Shown here: positions 43,445-52,386 of the stretch, one piece after another
Layout: the number at the start of each line of letters is the position of its first letter
Numbering within the stretch: position 1 is the stretch's first letter
Source of the DNA: JAEUMY01 sp033764435
Lineage (GTDB): Bacteria; Pseudomonadota; Gammaproteobacteria; Burkholderiales; Usitatibacteraceae
Direction: 5' to 3'
Assembly: GCA_033764435.1 (NCBI GenBank)
Contig: JANRIX010000002.1
Span: 62,001-126,000 of the forward strand
DNA length: 64,000 nt
Translations under genes and position numbers: made by a program
Notes under the pieces: generated by a model
The model's database searches: none
Seen by the model: only the letters and a program-made list of their open reading frames with translations
What the model was told of the DNA's origin: nothing

Positions 43445-43864
43445 TCAGGGCGAGGGCTTCCGCTCGCTGCCGACCTGACCGGGATAGAAGACCCGCATTT
43501 CGGCCAGGGTGAACTTGAAGGTGCCCGCCTTCATCGACGGATCGGCTTCGATGAGCGCGCGGGCCTCGGCCTCATCCGCCGCTTCGATCACGATGAGCCC
43601 CTTGTCTGCGTAGCGCGCGCCCATCCGAATGCGGCCTTCATCGCGCAGCTTCTTCAGGTGCGCCGAATGCTCCCGGAAAAACGCCTGCTGGGGCGGCGGC
43701 TTGGCCGTATCCCAACCGGGGCCGGTGGTGATTTCGACGGCGAACAGCTTGGGCGTCGCCGCCGCTGCCGGGGTCGCTGGCTGTGCGGCGATCGGCGTCG
43801 AGCAGGACAGGGCAGTCAACGACAACACCGCCAGCCAGACGCCGAGAGCGCGCACGGAAATCAC
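43445..43864 (-). CDS. Secreted YciI-like protein
   Basis: 139 residues from a GTG at 43864 that overlaps the response regulator's stop codon (GTGA), so it is probably translationally coupled. A signal peptide or lipoprotein-like leader (ALGVWLAVLSLTALSCSTPI) precedes a domain with FAVEITTGPGWDT, FFREHSAHLKKLRDEGRI and VIEAADEAEARALIEADPSM, the plan of YciI-type dimeric alpha-beta barrel proteins. Periplasmic location is unusual for YciI. Its coupling to an RstA-like regulator suggests a shared response. Confidence 0.75.
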   Translation of the reverse strand: MISVRALGVWLAVLSLTALSCSTPIAAQPATPAAAATPKLFAVEITTGPGWDTAKPPPQQAFFREHSAHLKKLRDEGRIRMGARYADKGLIVIEAADEAEARALIEADPSMKAGTFKFTLAEMRVFYPGQVGSERKPSP

Positions 43865-44637
43865 CAGGCGGTGGGGCTGAAGAGATAGCCGTGGGGACGG
43901 ATGGTCTTGATGCGCGATGAGGCCACGGCATCGTCACCGAGCTTCCGGCGCAGGCGGGAAATGCGCGAGTCGATGGAACGGTCGGTGCCGTCGTAGTCGA
44001 GGCCGCGCAGCGCCTTCAGGATTTCGTTGCGGGTGAGCACCTTGCCGGCATGCGATGCGAGCAGCCACAGGAGGTCGAACTCGGCGGTGGTGAGATCGAT
44101 GTTGCGGCCGTTCAGATTGACCTCACGGGCCACGAAGTGGATGCGCAGCTTGCCGAACTGCAGGGCTTCGCTTTCGCTGGCCGGTTTTTCGCTCTGGGTG
44201 GAGCGGCGCAGGATGGCCTTGATATGGGCCAGCAGCACACGCGGCTGCACGGGCTTGGCCAGGTAGTCGTCGGCGCCCAGCTCCAGGCCAAGCACCTGGT
44301 CGAAATCTTCCTCGCGCGCGGTGAGCATGACCACGGGTGTCTCACCGAGCGGGCCGCCCTGGCCGCGCAGCTCCCGGCAAATCTCGAATCCATCCTTGCC
44401 GGGGAGCATTACGTCTAGCACGATGAGGTCAGGTTGTTCGCGCGCGATGCGGTCCAACGCGCGATCACCGCGAGATTCGCACAGCACTTCCATGTCGTTC
44501 TTGGACAGGTAGTCGGCGATGAGGTTGGCGAGGCCAGTGTCATCCTCCACCACGAGGACACGGTGCGAGGTGGGGGCGACAGCCGGAGGCGGGGGCAGGG
44601 TGGGTTGAGGCATGGGGCGGCTGGCCTGCAGATCCAT
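43861..44637 (-). CDS. RstA-like OmpR-family response regulator
   Basis: 258 residues from ATG 44637, preceded by AGGAG. A Pro-rich 25-residue extension leads into a receiver with VLVVEDDTGLA, phosphoacceptor Asp75 in LIVLDVMLPGKDGFE and DDYLAKPVQP. The winged-helix domain contains LTTAEFDLLWLLASHAGKVL and DRSIDSRISRLRRKLGDD, close to RstA. It is encoded 119 bp downstream of its probable kinase, so the order is kinase then regulator, the reverse of the usual one. Targets unknown. Confidence 0.92.
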   Translation of the reverse strand: MDLQASRPMPQPTLPPPPAVAPTSHRVLVVEDDTGLANLIADYLSKNDMEVLCESRGDRALDRIAREQPDLIVLDVMLPGKDGFEICRELRGQGGPLGETPVVMLTAREEDFDQVLGLELGADDYLAKPVQPRVLLAHIKAILRRSTQSEKPASESEALQFGKLRIHFVAREVNLNGRNIDLTTAEFDLLWLLASHAGKVLTRNEILKALRGLDYDGTDRSIDSRISRLRRKLGDDAVASSRIKTIRPHGYLFSPTAW

Positions 44638-44756
44638 ATGGAGCTCCTAGTGTAGCGGCTTTGTCGACGGGCGCCGGGACTCACCCGGCGATCGGCGTCA
44701 GCGTGCGCGGACCGCAATCAGGGCACCCGCGGACGCCGAACGTCACACACTGAAGA

Positions 44757-46154
44757 TTAGACGCTTGCCGGAGCGGGATTCGTAGCGGTTTGTGCCGGCG
44801 CATGACGGTTCGTCACCGCAGGGCTGCGACCGGGGACGGACACCTGCCATTCGATGATGATGCGTGCGCCGCCAGCCGGCGAGACGCCCATGCGCGCGGT
44901 GCCGCCATGCCAGACGGCAATCTGGCGCACGATGGCGAGCCCCATGCCAAAGCCGCCAGTGGCCCTGTCGCGGCTTTTGTCGAGCCGGGTGAAGGGCTGA
45001 AACAGGCGTTCATGCTCGCTGGTCGGGATGCCGGGCCCGTCGTCATCGACGGTGATGCGGAACGCCTCGGCGTCCTGGCTCACGTCGACCCGAATGGTGG
45101 TCTCGGCGAAGCGGAGCGCGTTGCGCAGCAGGTTGGACAGCGCGCGGGCCATATAGCGCGGCTCGCAGACCAGCTCGGCCACCTTCAGATTACCCTCGAT
45201 GGCGATGGCCTTGCCGGTAGCCTCGGCTTCGGCATCGGCAAGGCGCCGGGCAGCATCCAGTATGTCCTCCAGCCAAGGGGCCGCGGGCACCTTGACCAGG
45301 ACCACGTCGGGCGTACCACTTTCCAGCTTGGCGTAGGTTAGCAACTCACTCGATAGCTCATCCAGTTCATCGATGTCCCGATCCATCAAGGCGAGATAGC
45401 GGTCCTTGCCCTCTGGGGTGGGTTCATCGGTGGCGAGATGCTGGCTGAAACGAAGCCTAGCCAATGGCGTACGCAGCTCATGCGAGACCGAGTTGGTCAG
45501 TTCCTTCTGCGAAGTGATGAGCGAGCGGATACGCGTCGTCATTTCATTGAAGCGGTGGGCGAAGTCAAATAGCGGCGAGCTCTTTGGCATGTCCACCTGC
45601 ACGTCCAGATCGCCGGTGCCGACTTTCTCCGCCGCGCCGCGCAGCGCCATCAGGTCGCGCCAGAACGGCCGCACCCAGAACCAGAGCAGCAGCGCCACCA
45701 TGAGGAATTCAATGGTCCAGTTGATCGCGTAGATCTCGCGGCGCATGTCCCTCGGACCGGGAAATTCCAGCAGGATGACCTGGTCGCTGTCGCCTACGCG
45801 CTTCGAGAGGAAGTAGCCGCCGGGCTTGCGTTCATGGGTGAGCATGCGCCCGGTTTCGAGCGCTGCGAGACTTTCGCCATTCAGGGAAAACCTTTCCTGC
45901 AGCGTGGCGCGCGACTCCAGACTCAGGGGCGTGCCGAAGCCTGGCTTCATCTGCGCAACCTTCTCCTGCCACGTTGCCGGCGGTGAGCGCTGCAACTCCT
46001 GCTCGATCATGAAGAAGGTGCCACTGAAGCGTTCGCGCACATTGACCGGCGTGGACAGCGAACGGAAATAGTCGATGACTTCCGTCTGGATGTAGAACGA
46101 CACCACGAGGGTGGCGATCAACAGGCCATACATCTTTATGAATAGACGGATCAT
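44757..46154 (-). CDS. RstB-like sensor histidine kinase
   Basis: 465 residues. Helix at 5-22 and another near 147-163 enclose a periplasmic segment of about 120 residues; then HAMP, HisKA with His225 in NSVSHELRTPLARLRF, and an HATPase with LLRNALRFAETTI, VDDDGPGIP and GFGMGLAIVRQIAVWHGG. The short sensor and the RxxDRDIDELDELSSELLTY segment are close to RstB. It should phosphorylate the RstA-like regulator encoded next. The C-terminal 35 residues are Ala/Pro-rich and not conserved. Confidence 0.92.
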   Translation of the reverse strand: MIRLFIKMYGLLIATLVVSFYIQTEVIDYFRSLSTPVNVRERFSGTFFMIEQELQRSPPATWQEKVAQMKPGFGTPLSLESRATLQERFSLNGESLAALETGRMLTHERKPGGYFLSKRVGDSDQVILLEFPGPRDMRREIYAINWTIEFLMVALLLWFWVRPFWRDLMALRGAAEKVGTGDLDVQVDMPKSSPLFDFAHRFNEMTTRIRSLITSQKELTNSVSHELRTPLARLRFSQHLATDEPTPEGKDRYLALMDRDIDELDELSSELLTYAKLESGTPDVVLVKVPAAPWLEDILDAARRLADAEAEATGKAIAIEGNLKVAELVCEPRYMARALSNLLRNALRFAETTIRVDVSQDAEAFRITVDDDGPGIPTSEHERLFQPFTRLDKSRDRATGGFGMGLAIVRQIAVWHGGTARMGVSPAGGARIIIEWQVSVPGRSPAVTNRHAPAQTATNPAPASV

Positions 46155-46242
46155 GGTGGCGAGGGGGCTGCTTCAGCGATTCGGTGCGGTGTGAGGAAGT
46201 AGCCGGGGCGACAGAGCAGTGGCGACAGGTCTGGGCAACGGC

Positions 46243-46656
46243 TTAAGGGCCGACCGTCAGCGTCAGCGGCGCCGTGTCTTCCGCTGTATCGGTGCGCTGG
46301 GTCCGGGTGCCGGTGTCGTCGCCGGACTGGGAGGCCTGGTTGGCGGGTTCCGGGCGTGCTTCACTCGGTGACTTGGCTGCGGGCACCGATTTCAGTGGTG
46401 CAGGGGCGGCAGCTGGGGCAGGCGTCGACTTGGGCGTTTTGGGCGCGACAGCCGGTGGCGCCGGACGCTCGTCCTTTGCCGTGCCGGGTGCGCAGCCCGT
46501 ACCGGAGCGAAAGTCCGGGTCGCACGGACCGAGCAAAGGGATCGCAGCGTGACCCGGTGCGCTAAAGCTTGCGGCGGACACGGCCACCGCGATGCAAACT
46601 TGCCGAATTCGCGGGGAGATCAACGAATGCTGGGGGTAGTCGGAGAGCAGGCGCAT
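46243..46656 (-). CDS. Possible secreted Pro/Ala-rich protein
   Basis: 137 residues from ATG 46656. A signal-like hydrophobic stretch (VCIAVAVSAASFSAPGHA) is followed by a short CDPDFRSGTGCAPGT segment with two Cys and then a low-complexity Pro/Ala/Thr region. The frame stays open to 46794, but the upstream part lacks a signal. Low complexity makes the coding call uncertain, and no family is recognised. Confidence 0.45.
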   Translation of the reverse strand: MRLLSDYPQHSLISPRIRQVCIAVAVSAASFSAPGHAAIPLLGPCDPDFRSGTGCAPGTAKDERPAPPAVAPKTPKSTPAPAAAPAPLKSVPAAKSPSEARPEPANQASQSGDDTGTRTQRTDTAEDTAPLTLTVGP

Positions 46657-46984
46657 GGTGGCGGGGACGGTGGGGGCAGCAGCGAGAACAACGGAGACGT
46701 TCGCATCACCCTGATCGTCGGAAAGTTGAAGATCGCCAAGGATACCGTGAAGGTCAGCAGGCGGCGAAGTTGAGCTGATGCGATTCCTGTTCAAGTTCCC
46801 CTCCCGATGTCATCTGCTCGTCGTCTCTGCACGTGGGCTAGTGCGGCAAGCTTGTGATGGTTGGCATGCTAGGCCGATTCGTGTGACGGTTTGTATCGGA
46901 AGTTGGTGAATTTGCACGGCATCATCACAATCTGTGCGGACGCGGGATTGTTGAGATAAAACTGAATGAATTGAAGAGCTTGGC

Positions 46985-46996
46985 GCGAATATTCGC
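46985..46996. repeat. Iterated palindrome, perfect 12-bp copy
   Basis: Noncoding, about 46 bp beyond the T-tract of the TonB receptor's terminator. Confidence 0.95.
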
Positions 46997-47042
46997 GTCC
47001 TCATGCGTGCTGATTGCGAATCGACAGAATCGAAGCTTGTTG

Positions 47043-47080
47043 TCAAAAAACAACAGCCGGTCCCCTTGCGAGGGCCGGCT
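47043..47080 (-). terminator. Rho-independent terminator of the TonB receptor gene
   Basis: Read on the minus strand, AGCCGG...CCGGCT arms (47055-47060 and 47075-47080), lengthened by a CCC/GGG pairing, form a GC-rich hairpin followed by GTTGTTTTTTG. It lies 61 bp past the receptor's stop codon. Confidence 0.85.
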
Positions 47081-47140
47081 GCAACACTTTTGTGCTTCAG
47101 ATCCGCTCACAGACTGGCAGCGGACCCGTCGCGAATGGCA

Positions 47141-49660
47141 TCACTTGAACTGATATGACAGCGTGGCAAACCAGAAACGGCCACGGTTGTTGTACAGCTC
47201 GGCAAAGCCCGCCTGCGTGTAGTCATTGCTCGACGTGTTCTGCAGGCTGTAGGGCGGCATCATGTCGAGCAGGTTCTTGATGCCCACATCGATCTTCATC
47301 TTCTTGATGCCGGTGTAGCTGGCGACGACGTCGATCTCGTCATGGGTTTCCACACGACGGGTCGCAGCGCCAATGACGGACGGATCATCCTCATCGGCGA
47401 AGCCGGACACGGTGCGCACGGTGGCGGTCGCGGCCCAAGGGCCTTTTTCCGCGGTGATGGCAAACGTGTTGCGCCAGCGCGCCTGGCCGTAGGTGCCCGC
47501 ATAGTTCAAGAGCGGGTCCTGCGGAGTGTTGCGCTTCTTGATCTTGTCGTAGTACGTGGCCGCATTGCGCATGCTGATGTTGCCGATCGCGGTGCCGGGA
47601 ATACGCACGCGCAGGTCAACGTCCACGCCGCTGATCTCGGTATCAGCAATGTTGGTCAAGAGCTGCTGCACGCGGATGCGCGAGTCGGCGCCCACCGTGA
47701 CGAGATCGGGACGATTGGCCACGATGTAGTCCACGTCCGGCGTGTTGATGTTGTCCTTCTTCTTGATGTTGAAGAGGTCTGTTGACACGGAAATGTTGGG
47801 CGTCACGTCCCAGACCACACCGACGTTGATGAACTCGCCGGTCTCGGGTTTCAGATTAGGGTTGGAACCCGTGACGCGGAACGCCGGCACATCAGGGACG
47901 CCGTTGAACGTGATGTTGACCGCACCCTCTTCCTGACCGCCGAAGAGCTGCTTGAGGCTCGGCGCGCGGAAGCTCTCCGCATACGACGCGCGGAACAGCA
48001 ATTCCTTGGTTGGCGTGAAGCGGAAGGCAATCTTCGGGCTGGTCTTGCTGTTGTTCGGGTACTTGTCGTGGCGCACCGCGAGCTGGGCCTCGATGTTCTT
48101 CGTGACGGGCACGGCGAATTCGGCGAACACGGCCTTGGCAGTGCGTGCCGCGGCCACGGGTGCCTGCTGGATGCTGCCGGCGACGAGACCCTGCTGCGTC
48201 AGTGGGTCGGGGGTGTCGGTCAGCTCTTCCTTCCACCAGCTGGCGCCTACGGCGTACGCCAGCGGACCGGCGGCAAGCTGCATGACTTCGCCGGTGACCT
48301 TGCCGTCGATGAAGCGCGTCTTGCTCTCACCGATGCGGTTGGGCCGCACCTTGGCGCTGTCCACCAGTGCCTGCGGATTGCTGGTGCTGGTCGGGTCGAT
48401 CTGGCCAGAGTTCACCAGGTTGGCGAATATGGTGGCGTTGAGGTAGTTCGAGTCCTGGTTGTTGACCTCGCTCTTGCCTTCGCCGGCCGTGACCAGCCAG
48501 TCCATGCCTGCGACGCTGCCTTCCGCGCCACCGACAATGCGGGTGAGCTCGGATTCGCGTTCCGTCGTGCGCGGCCCCGCCTGGAGGAATCGGCCGAAGA
48601 TGAGACCGGTGCCGCCGTTGAAGGGGTAGATGTCCGGTGCCGGATGGGCCTCGAACTTGTCTTCGGTCTTGGCGTAGATGATTTCGCCGAAGAGGCGCGT
48701 CGTGTCAGACAGCTTGAACGATGCCGTGGCCATCGCGCTGGTGCGATCCGCGCCGTTGATGGACGTCAGGATGGACGTGTTGAAGTCGTAACGGCAGCGA
48801 CCGCCGCTGAACAGCTCGGGCGGGCAGGGACGCGCGCTCTGGCCGGTGAATGCGCCCGTATTCGGGTCAATGAAATTGCCCTGCGGCGCGAAGCTGGAAC
48901 GGCCGTCGTTGCCACCGAAGCGACGGAAGTCCGATGAGCGCGAAATTTCGCGGTCCGCGCGCAGGATGGGATCGCGTTTGAAGTAGTCGAACGCGACCAG
49001 GACGTTGAAGCGGTCCTTGTCGTAGTTGCCGAAGCCAGCCGACAGCCCCACGTTCTGTTCGTCACCGTCGCTGCGGCTGGAGCGGCCCAAACCGGCGCGC
49101 AGATCGATGCCCTCGTAGGACTTCTTGGTGATGAAGTTGATCACGCCGGCAACCGCGTCCGCGCCATAGATGGCCGAGCCACCGTCCTTCAGGATCTCGA
49201 TGCGCTCGATGGCGGACAGCGGAATCATGTTGACGTCCACTGCGGCGCCCGCGCCGGAGGAGTCGTACAGCGCATTGACGGGCAGGCGGCGGCCGTTCAG
49301 CAGCACCAGCGTGTCCGTCTCGGCCAGGCCGCGCAGCAGCACATTGGCGGTGCCGGAACCGGACGGGCTGTTCGAGGCCAGTTCGCCCTGGTCGAAGATG
49401 TCGACCGTGGACAGCGACTTCAGCAATTCATTGATGGATGTGGCGCCAGTGCGCTCAATGTCTTTCTTGGTGATGATTTCCACCGGTGCCGGGCCCTCTG
49501 CGTCGATGCGCTTGATGGCCGATCCGGTGACTTCGATTTTTTCCGGCTTGGGGGGCGGAGACGTCTGTGCCCACAGCGAGGTGGCGGTCATGCCGCCCAA
49601 GCTGATGAGGCCGATTGCCGCAAGTTGTCGGGTCAATCGGGCGGTTTGTGGTTTTTGCAT
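47141..49660 (-). CDS. TonB-dependent outer membrane receptor
   Basis: 839 residues from ATG 49660, with GAGAGGGAA upstream. The signal peptide ends at SLWAQ. The plug domain follows (EKIEVTGSAIKRIDAEGPAP, LLRGLAETDTLVLLNGRRLP, IERIEILKDGGSAIYGADAV), then a 22-strand barrel ending in the canonical aromatic terminus (LSYQFK). This opening belongs to the large receptors that import vitamin B12, siderophores or oligosaccharides. The ligand is unknown: no transporter, sigma regulator or degradation gene is adjacent. It is transcribed alone and ends at a clear terminator. Confidence 0.93.
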   Translation of the reverse strand: MQKPQTARLTRQLAAIGLISLGGMTATSLWAQTSPPPKPEKIEVTGSAIKRIDAEGPAPVEIITKKDIERTGATSINELLKSLSTVDIFDQGELASNSPSGSGTANVLLRGLAETDTLVLLNGRRLPVNALYDSSGAGAAVDVNMIPLSAIERIEILKDGGSAIYGADAVAGVINFITKKSYEGIDLRAGLGRSSRSDGDEQNVGLSAGFGNYDKDRFNVLVAFDYFKRDPILRADREISRSSDFRRFGGNDGRSSFAPQGNFIDPNTGAFTGQSARPCPPELFSGGRCRYDFNTSILTSINGADRTSAMATASFKLSDTTRLFGEIIYAKTEDKFEAHPAPDIYPFNGGTGLIFGRFLQAGPRTTERESELTRIVGGAEGSVAGMDWLVTAGEGKSEVNNQDSNYLNATIFANLVNSGQIDPTSTSNPQALVDSAKVRPNRIGESKTRFIDGKVTGEVMQLAAGPLAYAVGASWWKEELTDTPDPLTQQGLVAGSIQQAPVAAARTAKAVFAEFAVPVTKNIEAQLAVRHDKYPNNSKTSPKIAFRFTPTKELLFRASYAESFRAPSLKQLFGGQEEGAVNITFNGVPDVPAFRVTGSNPNLKPETGEFINVGVVWDVTPNISVSTDLFNIKKKDNINTPDVDYIVANRPDLVTVGADSRIRVQQLLTNIADTEISGVDVDLRVRIPGTAIGNISMRNAATYYDKIKKRNTPQDPLLNYAGTYGQARWRNTFAITAEKGPWAATATVRTVSGFADEDDPSVIGAATRRVETHDEIDVVASYTGIKKMKIDVGIKNLLDMMPPYSLQNTSSNDYTQAGFAELYNNRGRFWFATLSYQFK

Positions 49661-49844
49661 TGCGTTCCCTCTCGTTGGGTGTGGAAAACGAGACGGATGC
49701 TACGGATCGTGACATGGCGATCTGTACGTCTTTGTCGCCGGAATGTCTTCGATTGCTGCCAGTTGCAACCCGAATGCGACGTTGGGCCACATTTCGCTGC
49801 AATCACTGGCGCAGGATCAAGCGATGAATGGCCTGCTGCGTGTC

Positions 49845-50504
49845 CTAGAGGTGCAAGGAAATCTCGCTTGCATGCGCGAGCACCGCGTCCGCGTCCCAGT
49901 CCTCGGGCGGTGCTCCCGCACCCAGGTAGCCCCAGCCTGCGGCCAGCACGCGAATATTCGCACTGCGCGCAGCCTGCACGTCACGGATGTCATCGCCGAT
50001 GTAGAGGGCGTCCGCACTGGCGACGTCCACCTTGCGGCAGGCGTGCAGCAGGGGTTCGGGATGCGGCTTGGCGTGCGGTGTGGTGTCGCCACAGACGATG
50101 CAGCCCGCGCGATCACGGAGCGCCAGCGCCTCCAGCAGCGGGAGGGTGAAGCGGCTCGCCTTGTTGGTGACGATCCCCCAAGCAATGCCGCCGGCTTCGA
50201 GGCTGTCCAGCAGTTCAGGCATGCCGGGGAAGAGGCGCGTGTCGGCAAAGACATCTTGCGCATAGGTGTCGAGAAACTCGTCGCGCAAGGCTGCGAAATC
50301 GGGATCGGACGGGGTCAGGCCAAAGCCCACGCCGACCATGCCCCGTGCCCCGCTGCCGACGTGGGTGCGAATATTCGCAAGCGCCAGCGGGGCAAGATCG
50401 CGCTTCGCACGCATGGCATTGAGGGTGCGCGCCATGTCGGGCGCAGTGTCGGCCAACGTGCCGTCCAGATCGAACAGCACCGCACGGGTACGGCGCCCGT
50501 TCAC
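49845..50504 (-). CDS. gph: Phosphoglycolate phosphatase (HAD family)
   Basis: 219 residues from a GTG at 50504 that overlaps the upstream stop codon (GTGA). HAD motifs are complete: motif I LFDLDGTLADT, motif II VTNKA, motif III Lys in PHAKPHPEP, and motif IV YIGDDIRDVQAAR. Position after ubiG in a run mtaD-ubiG-DUF1501-gph supports the Gph assignment, since ubiG and gph are neighbours in many betaproteobacteria. It removes phosphate from 2-phosphoglycolate. Two palindrome copies encode LANIRTHVG and SANIRVLAA, one after motif I and one after motif IV. Confidence 0.9.
   Translation of the reverse strand: MNGRRTRAVLFDLDGTLADTAPDMARTLNAMRAKRDLAPLALANIRTHVGSGARGMVGVGFGLTPSDPDFAALRDEFLDTYAQDVFADTRLFPGMPELLDSLEAGGIAWGIVTNKASRFTLPLLEALALRDRAGCIVCGDTTPHAKPHPEPLLHACRKVDVASADALYIGDDIRDVQAARSANIRVLAAGWGYLGAGAPPEDWDADAVLAHASEISLHL
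49951..49962. repeat. Iterated palindrome, perfect 12-bp copy
   Basis: Coding, in gph; reads ANIR (SANIRVLAAG) on the minus strand. Confidence 0.95.
50367..50378. repeat. Iterated palindrome, extended 14-bp copy
   Basis: Coding, second copy in gph, 416 bp from the first; also reads ANIR (LANIRTHVG). Confidence 0.95.
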
Positions 50505-51652
50505 GTGCGCAACAGCGGGAGAGGGCGGAAGCGCTGGGAAAATACGCCGGCCGCGTTGCCGCCCCACCACGATTCAATGACGGTCGTGTAGAGCTGGCGG
50601 TAGTCGATGACCGGACGGTCGCCACCGATCCAGTGGACGTTGGTGAGTGCCGGTGCGCGGCCGTAAAAGCCGCCGTTGACCCGTCCGCCCATCACGAACT
50701 GGGTGCTGGCCCAGCCGTGCTCGGTGCCGCGATCCTTGTTCTCCCGAGGCGAGCGGCCGAATTCGTCATACGTGGCGACCAGCGTGCTGTCCCACAGGCC
50801 GGCTTCGATGAGTGCGGCCCTCAGGCTGGCGAGACCGCTCCCGAGCCGGCGCAGGCCATCGCCGTGGTACTCGAGTTGTTTCCAGTGCGTGTCGAAGCAG
50901 TGATGGCGGTCGCCATCCAGCGCATCCAGCGTGATGTGAATGACGGGCAAGTCCGGGCGCGACTTCGCGAGCTCCACGGCGGCGCGCAAGCCGTGGCCGA
51001 AGGGCTCGTCTGCAAAGCGGGTCTGCAACGCGAGGGGCGAGTACGCGGGTAGTGGCTTGTTTGCGAGCGAGGGCGTGACGAGGTGGGTGGCTTGGGCGAA
51101 GTCTCGCGTCGCGGTCAGCTCGGCAGGAAAAGGTGAGTTGATGACGCGCAGACGGCCACCGCGGAACGGACCCATGGCGTCCCCTTCGCGAATGTCCAGC
51201 GCATCCAGCGCGACGGCATCCAGTGCGCGCGAGGCCATGCTGGGGGCCAGCGCGCGGCTGGCCCAGCCGTCAGCAAAGTACTCGTCTGGACCGGTGCCGG
51301 TGACGAGGCGCTCGTAATCGCTGTAATGCTGGTCGTGCACTTCCGGAAGGCCGATGCCCTGCAGGATGGCAAGCTCCTTCGAATCCCAGATGGGCTTCAG
51401 TGGATCGAGCATGGGATGCAGGCCGAACCGATCGTCCAGGCGCAAGACCGCATCGCGGGCCACGGCGATGCTGGGGCGCATGGCGTAATACGCCTTGTCC
51501 GTGTACGGCACGACCGTGTTGTAGCCGTCATTGCCGCCCATGAGGTAGATCAGGATGAGCCGACGCGGCGACTGCGCCTCGCGTGCGAACACGCTGGCTG
51601 CCGGGCTGGCGGCCAGCGCGGCCAGCGTGCCCAGGAACTGGCGGCGGCGCAT
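50501..51652 (-). CDS. DUF1501 family protein with Tat-type signal
   Basis: 383 residues from ATG 51652, nine bases after the ubiG stop; GTG starts at 51664 and 51676 are open too. The N terminus MRRRQFLGTLAALAASPAAS resembles a twin-arginine signal. The DUF1501 body follows: LILIYLMGGNDGYNTVVPY, DQHYSDYERLVTGTGPD, and TYDEFGRSPRENKDRGTEHG, where the EFGR and HG motifs resemble the alkaline phosphatase/sulfatase superfamily. Usually encoded beside a DUF1800 gene, which is absent here. Function unknown. Confidence 0.87.
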   Translation of the reverse strand: MRRRQFLGTLAALAASPAASVFAREAQSPRRLILIYLMGGNDGYNTVVPYTDKAYYAMRPSIAVARDAVLRLDDRFGLHPMLDPLKPIWDSKELAILQGIGLPEVHDQHYSDYERLVTGTGPDEYFADGWASRALAPSMASRALDAVALDALDIREGDAMGPFRGGRLRVINSPFPAELTATRDFAQATHLVTPSLANKPLPAYSPLALQTRFADEPFGHGLRAAVELAKSRPDLPVIHITLDALDGDRHHCFDTHWKQLEYHGDGLRRLGSGLASLRAALIEAGLWDSTLVATYDEFGRSPRENKDRGTEHGWASTQFVMGGRVNGGFYGRAPALTNVHWIGGDRPVIDYRQLYTTVIESWWGGNAAGVFSQRFRPLPLLRT

Positions 51653-51660
51653 GCGTGTTG

Positions 51661-52386
51661 TCACGGCTTCATGCACCCGACGATGTAGTTCACATCCACA
51701 TCGCGGCCCAAGGAATAGACCTTGGTGAACGGGTTGTAGGTCATGCCGGTGAGATCGACCGGGTCAAGCGCCGCGTCGCGTGCCATGCCGGACAATTCGG
51801 CCGGCGTGATGAAGCGGGCGTAATCGTGTGTGCCGCGCGGCAGCAGGCGCAGCACGTATTCCGCGCCGATGATCGCGAAGAGATACGACTTCGGGTTCCG
51901 ATTCAGCGTCGAGAACCAGACCCAGCCGCCGGGCTTGGCCAGCGTCGCGCAGGCACGAATGGTCGATGCCGGATCGGGCACGTGTTCCAGCATTTCCATG
52001 CAGGTGACGACATCAAACTGCCCCGGCTCCGCGGCAGCCAGATCCTCCGCAGATTGCAGGCGGTAGTCCACCTGCTGACCGCTTTCCAGCAGGTGCAGTT
52101 TGGCCACACCAAGGGGCTTCTCGGACAGATCGATGCCGGTGACGCGCGCGCCTTTGGCGGCCATGCTTTCGGCGAGAATGCCGCCGCCACAACCGACGTC
52201 GACCACGCGCTTGCCCGCCAAGCCGCCGACCTTGCGCTCGATGTGACCGAGACGCAACGGGTTGATGTCATGCAGTGGCTTGAACTCACTGTTCGGGTCC
52301 CACCAGCGCGATGCCAGCGCGCCGAACTTGGCGAGTTCAGCCGGATCGACGTTGGGGGTGTCTAGGGTTGAATGCGTGCTTTCCAT
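51661..52386 (-). CDS. ubiG: Ubiquinone biosynthesis O-methyltransferase
   Basis: 241 residues. It starts NVDPAELAKFGALASRWWDP and has the SAM motif VVDVGCGGGILAESMA, then DVVTCMEMLEHVPDP and a C-terminal GMTYNPFTKVYSLGRDVDVN, all typical of UbiG. It carries out both O-methylation steps of ubiquinone biosynthesis. It overlaps the preceding mtaD-like gene by 25 bp, so the two are cotranscribed. Confidence 0.95.
   Translation of the reverse strand: MESTHSTLDTPNVDPAELAKFGALASRWWDPNSEFKPLHDINPLRLGHIERKVGGLAGKRVVDVGCGGGILAESMAAKGARVTGIDLSEKPLGVAKLHLLESGQQVDYRLQSAEDLAAAEPGQFDVVTCMEMLEHVPDPASTIRACATLAKPGGWVWFSTLNRNPKSYLFAIIGAEYVLRLLPRGTHDYARFITPAELSGMARDAALDPVDLTGMTYNPFTKVYSLGRDVDVNYIVGCMKP

Larger units (their letters stand above)
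46657..47140. other. Intergenic region of 484 bp
   Basis: Contains the palindrome at 46985-46996 and the terminator of the TonB receptor gene at 47043-47080. The remaining sequence is less GC-rich than its surroundings and shows no gene. Confidence 0.5.
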
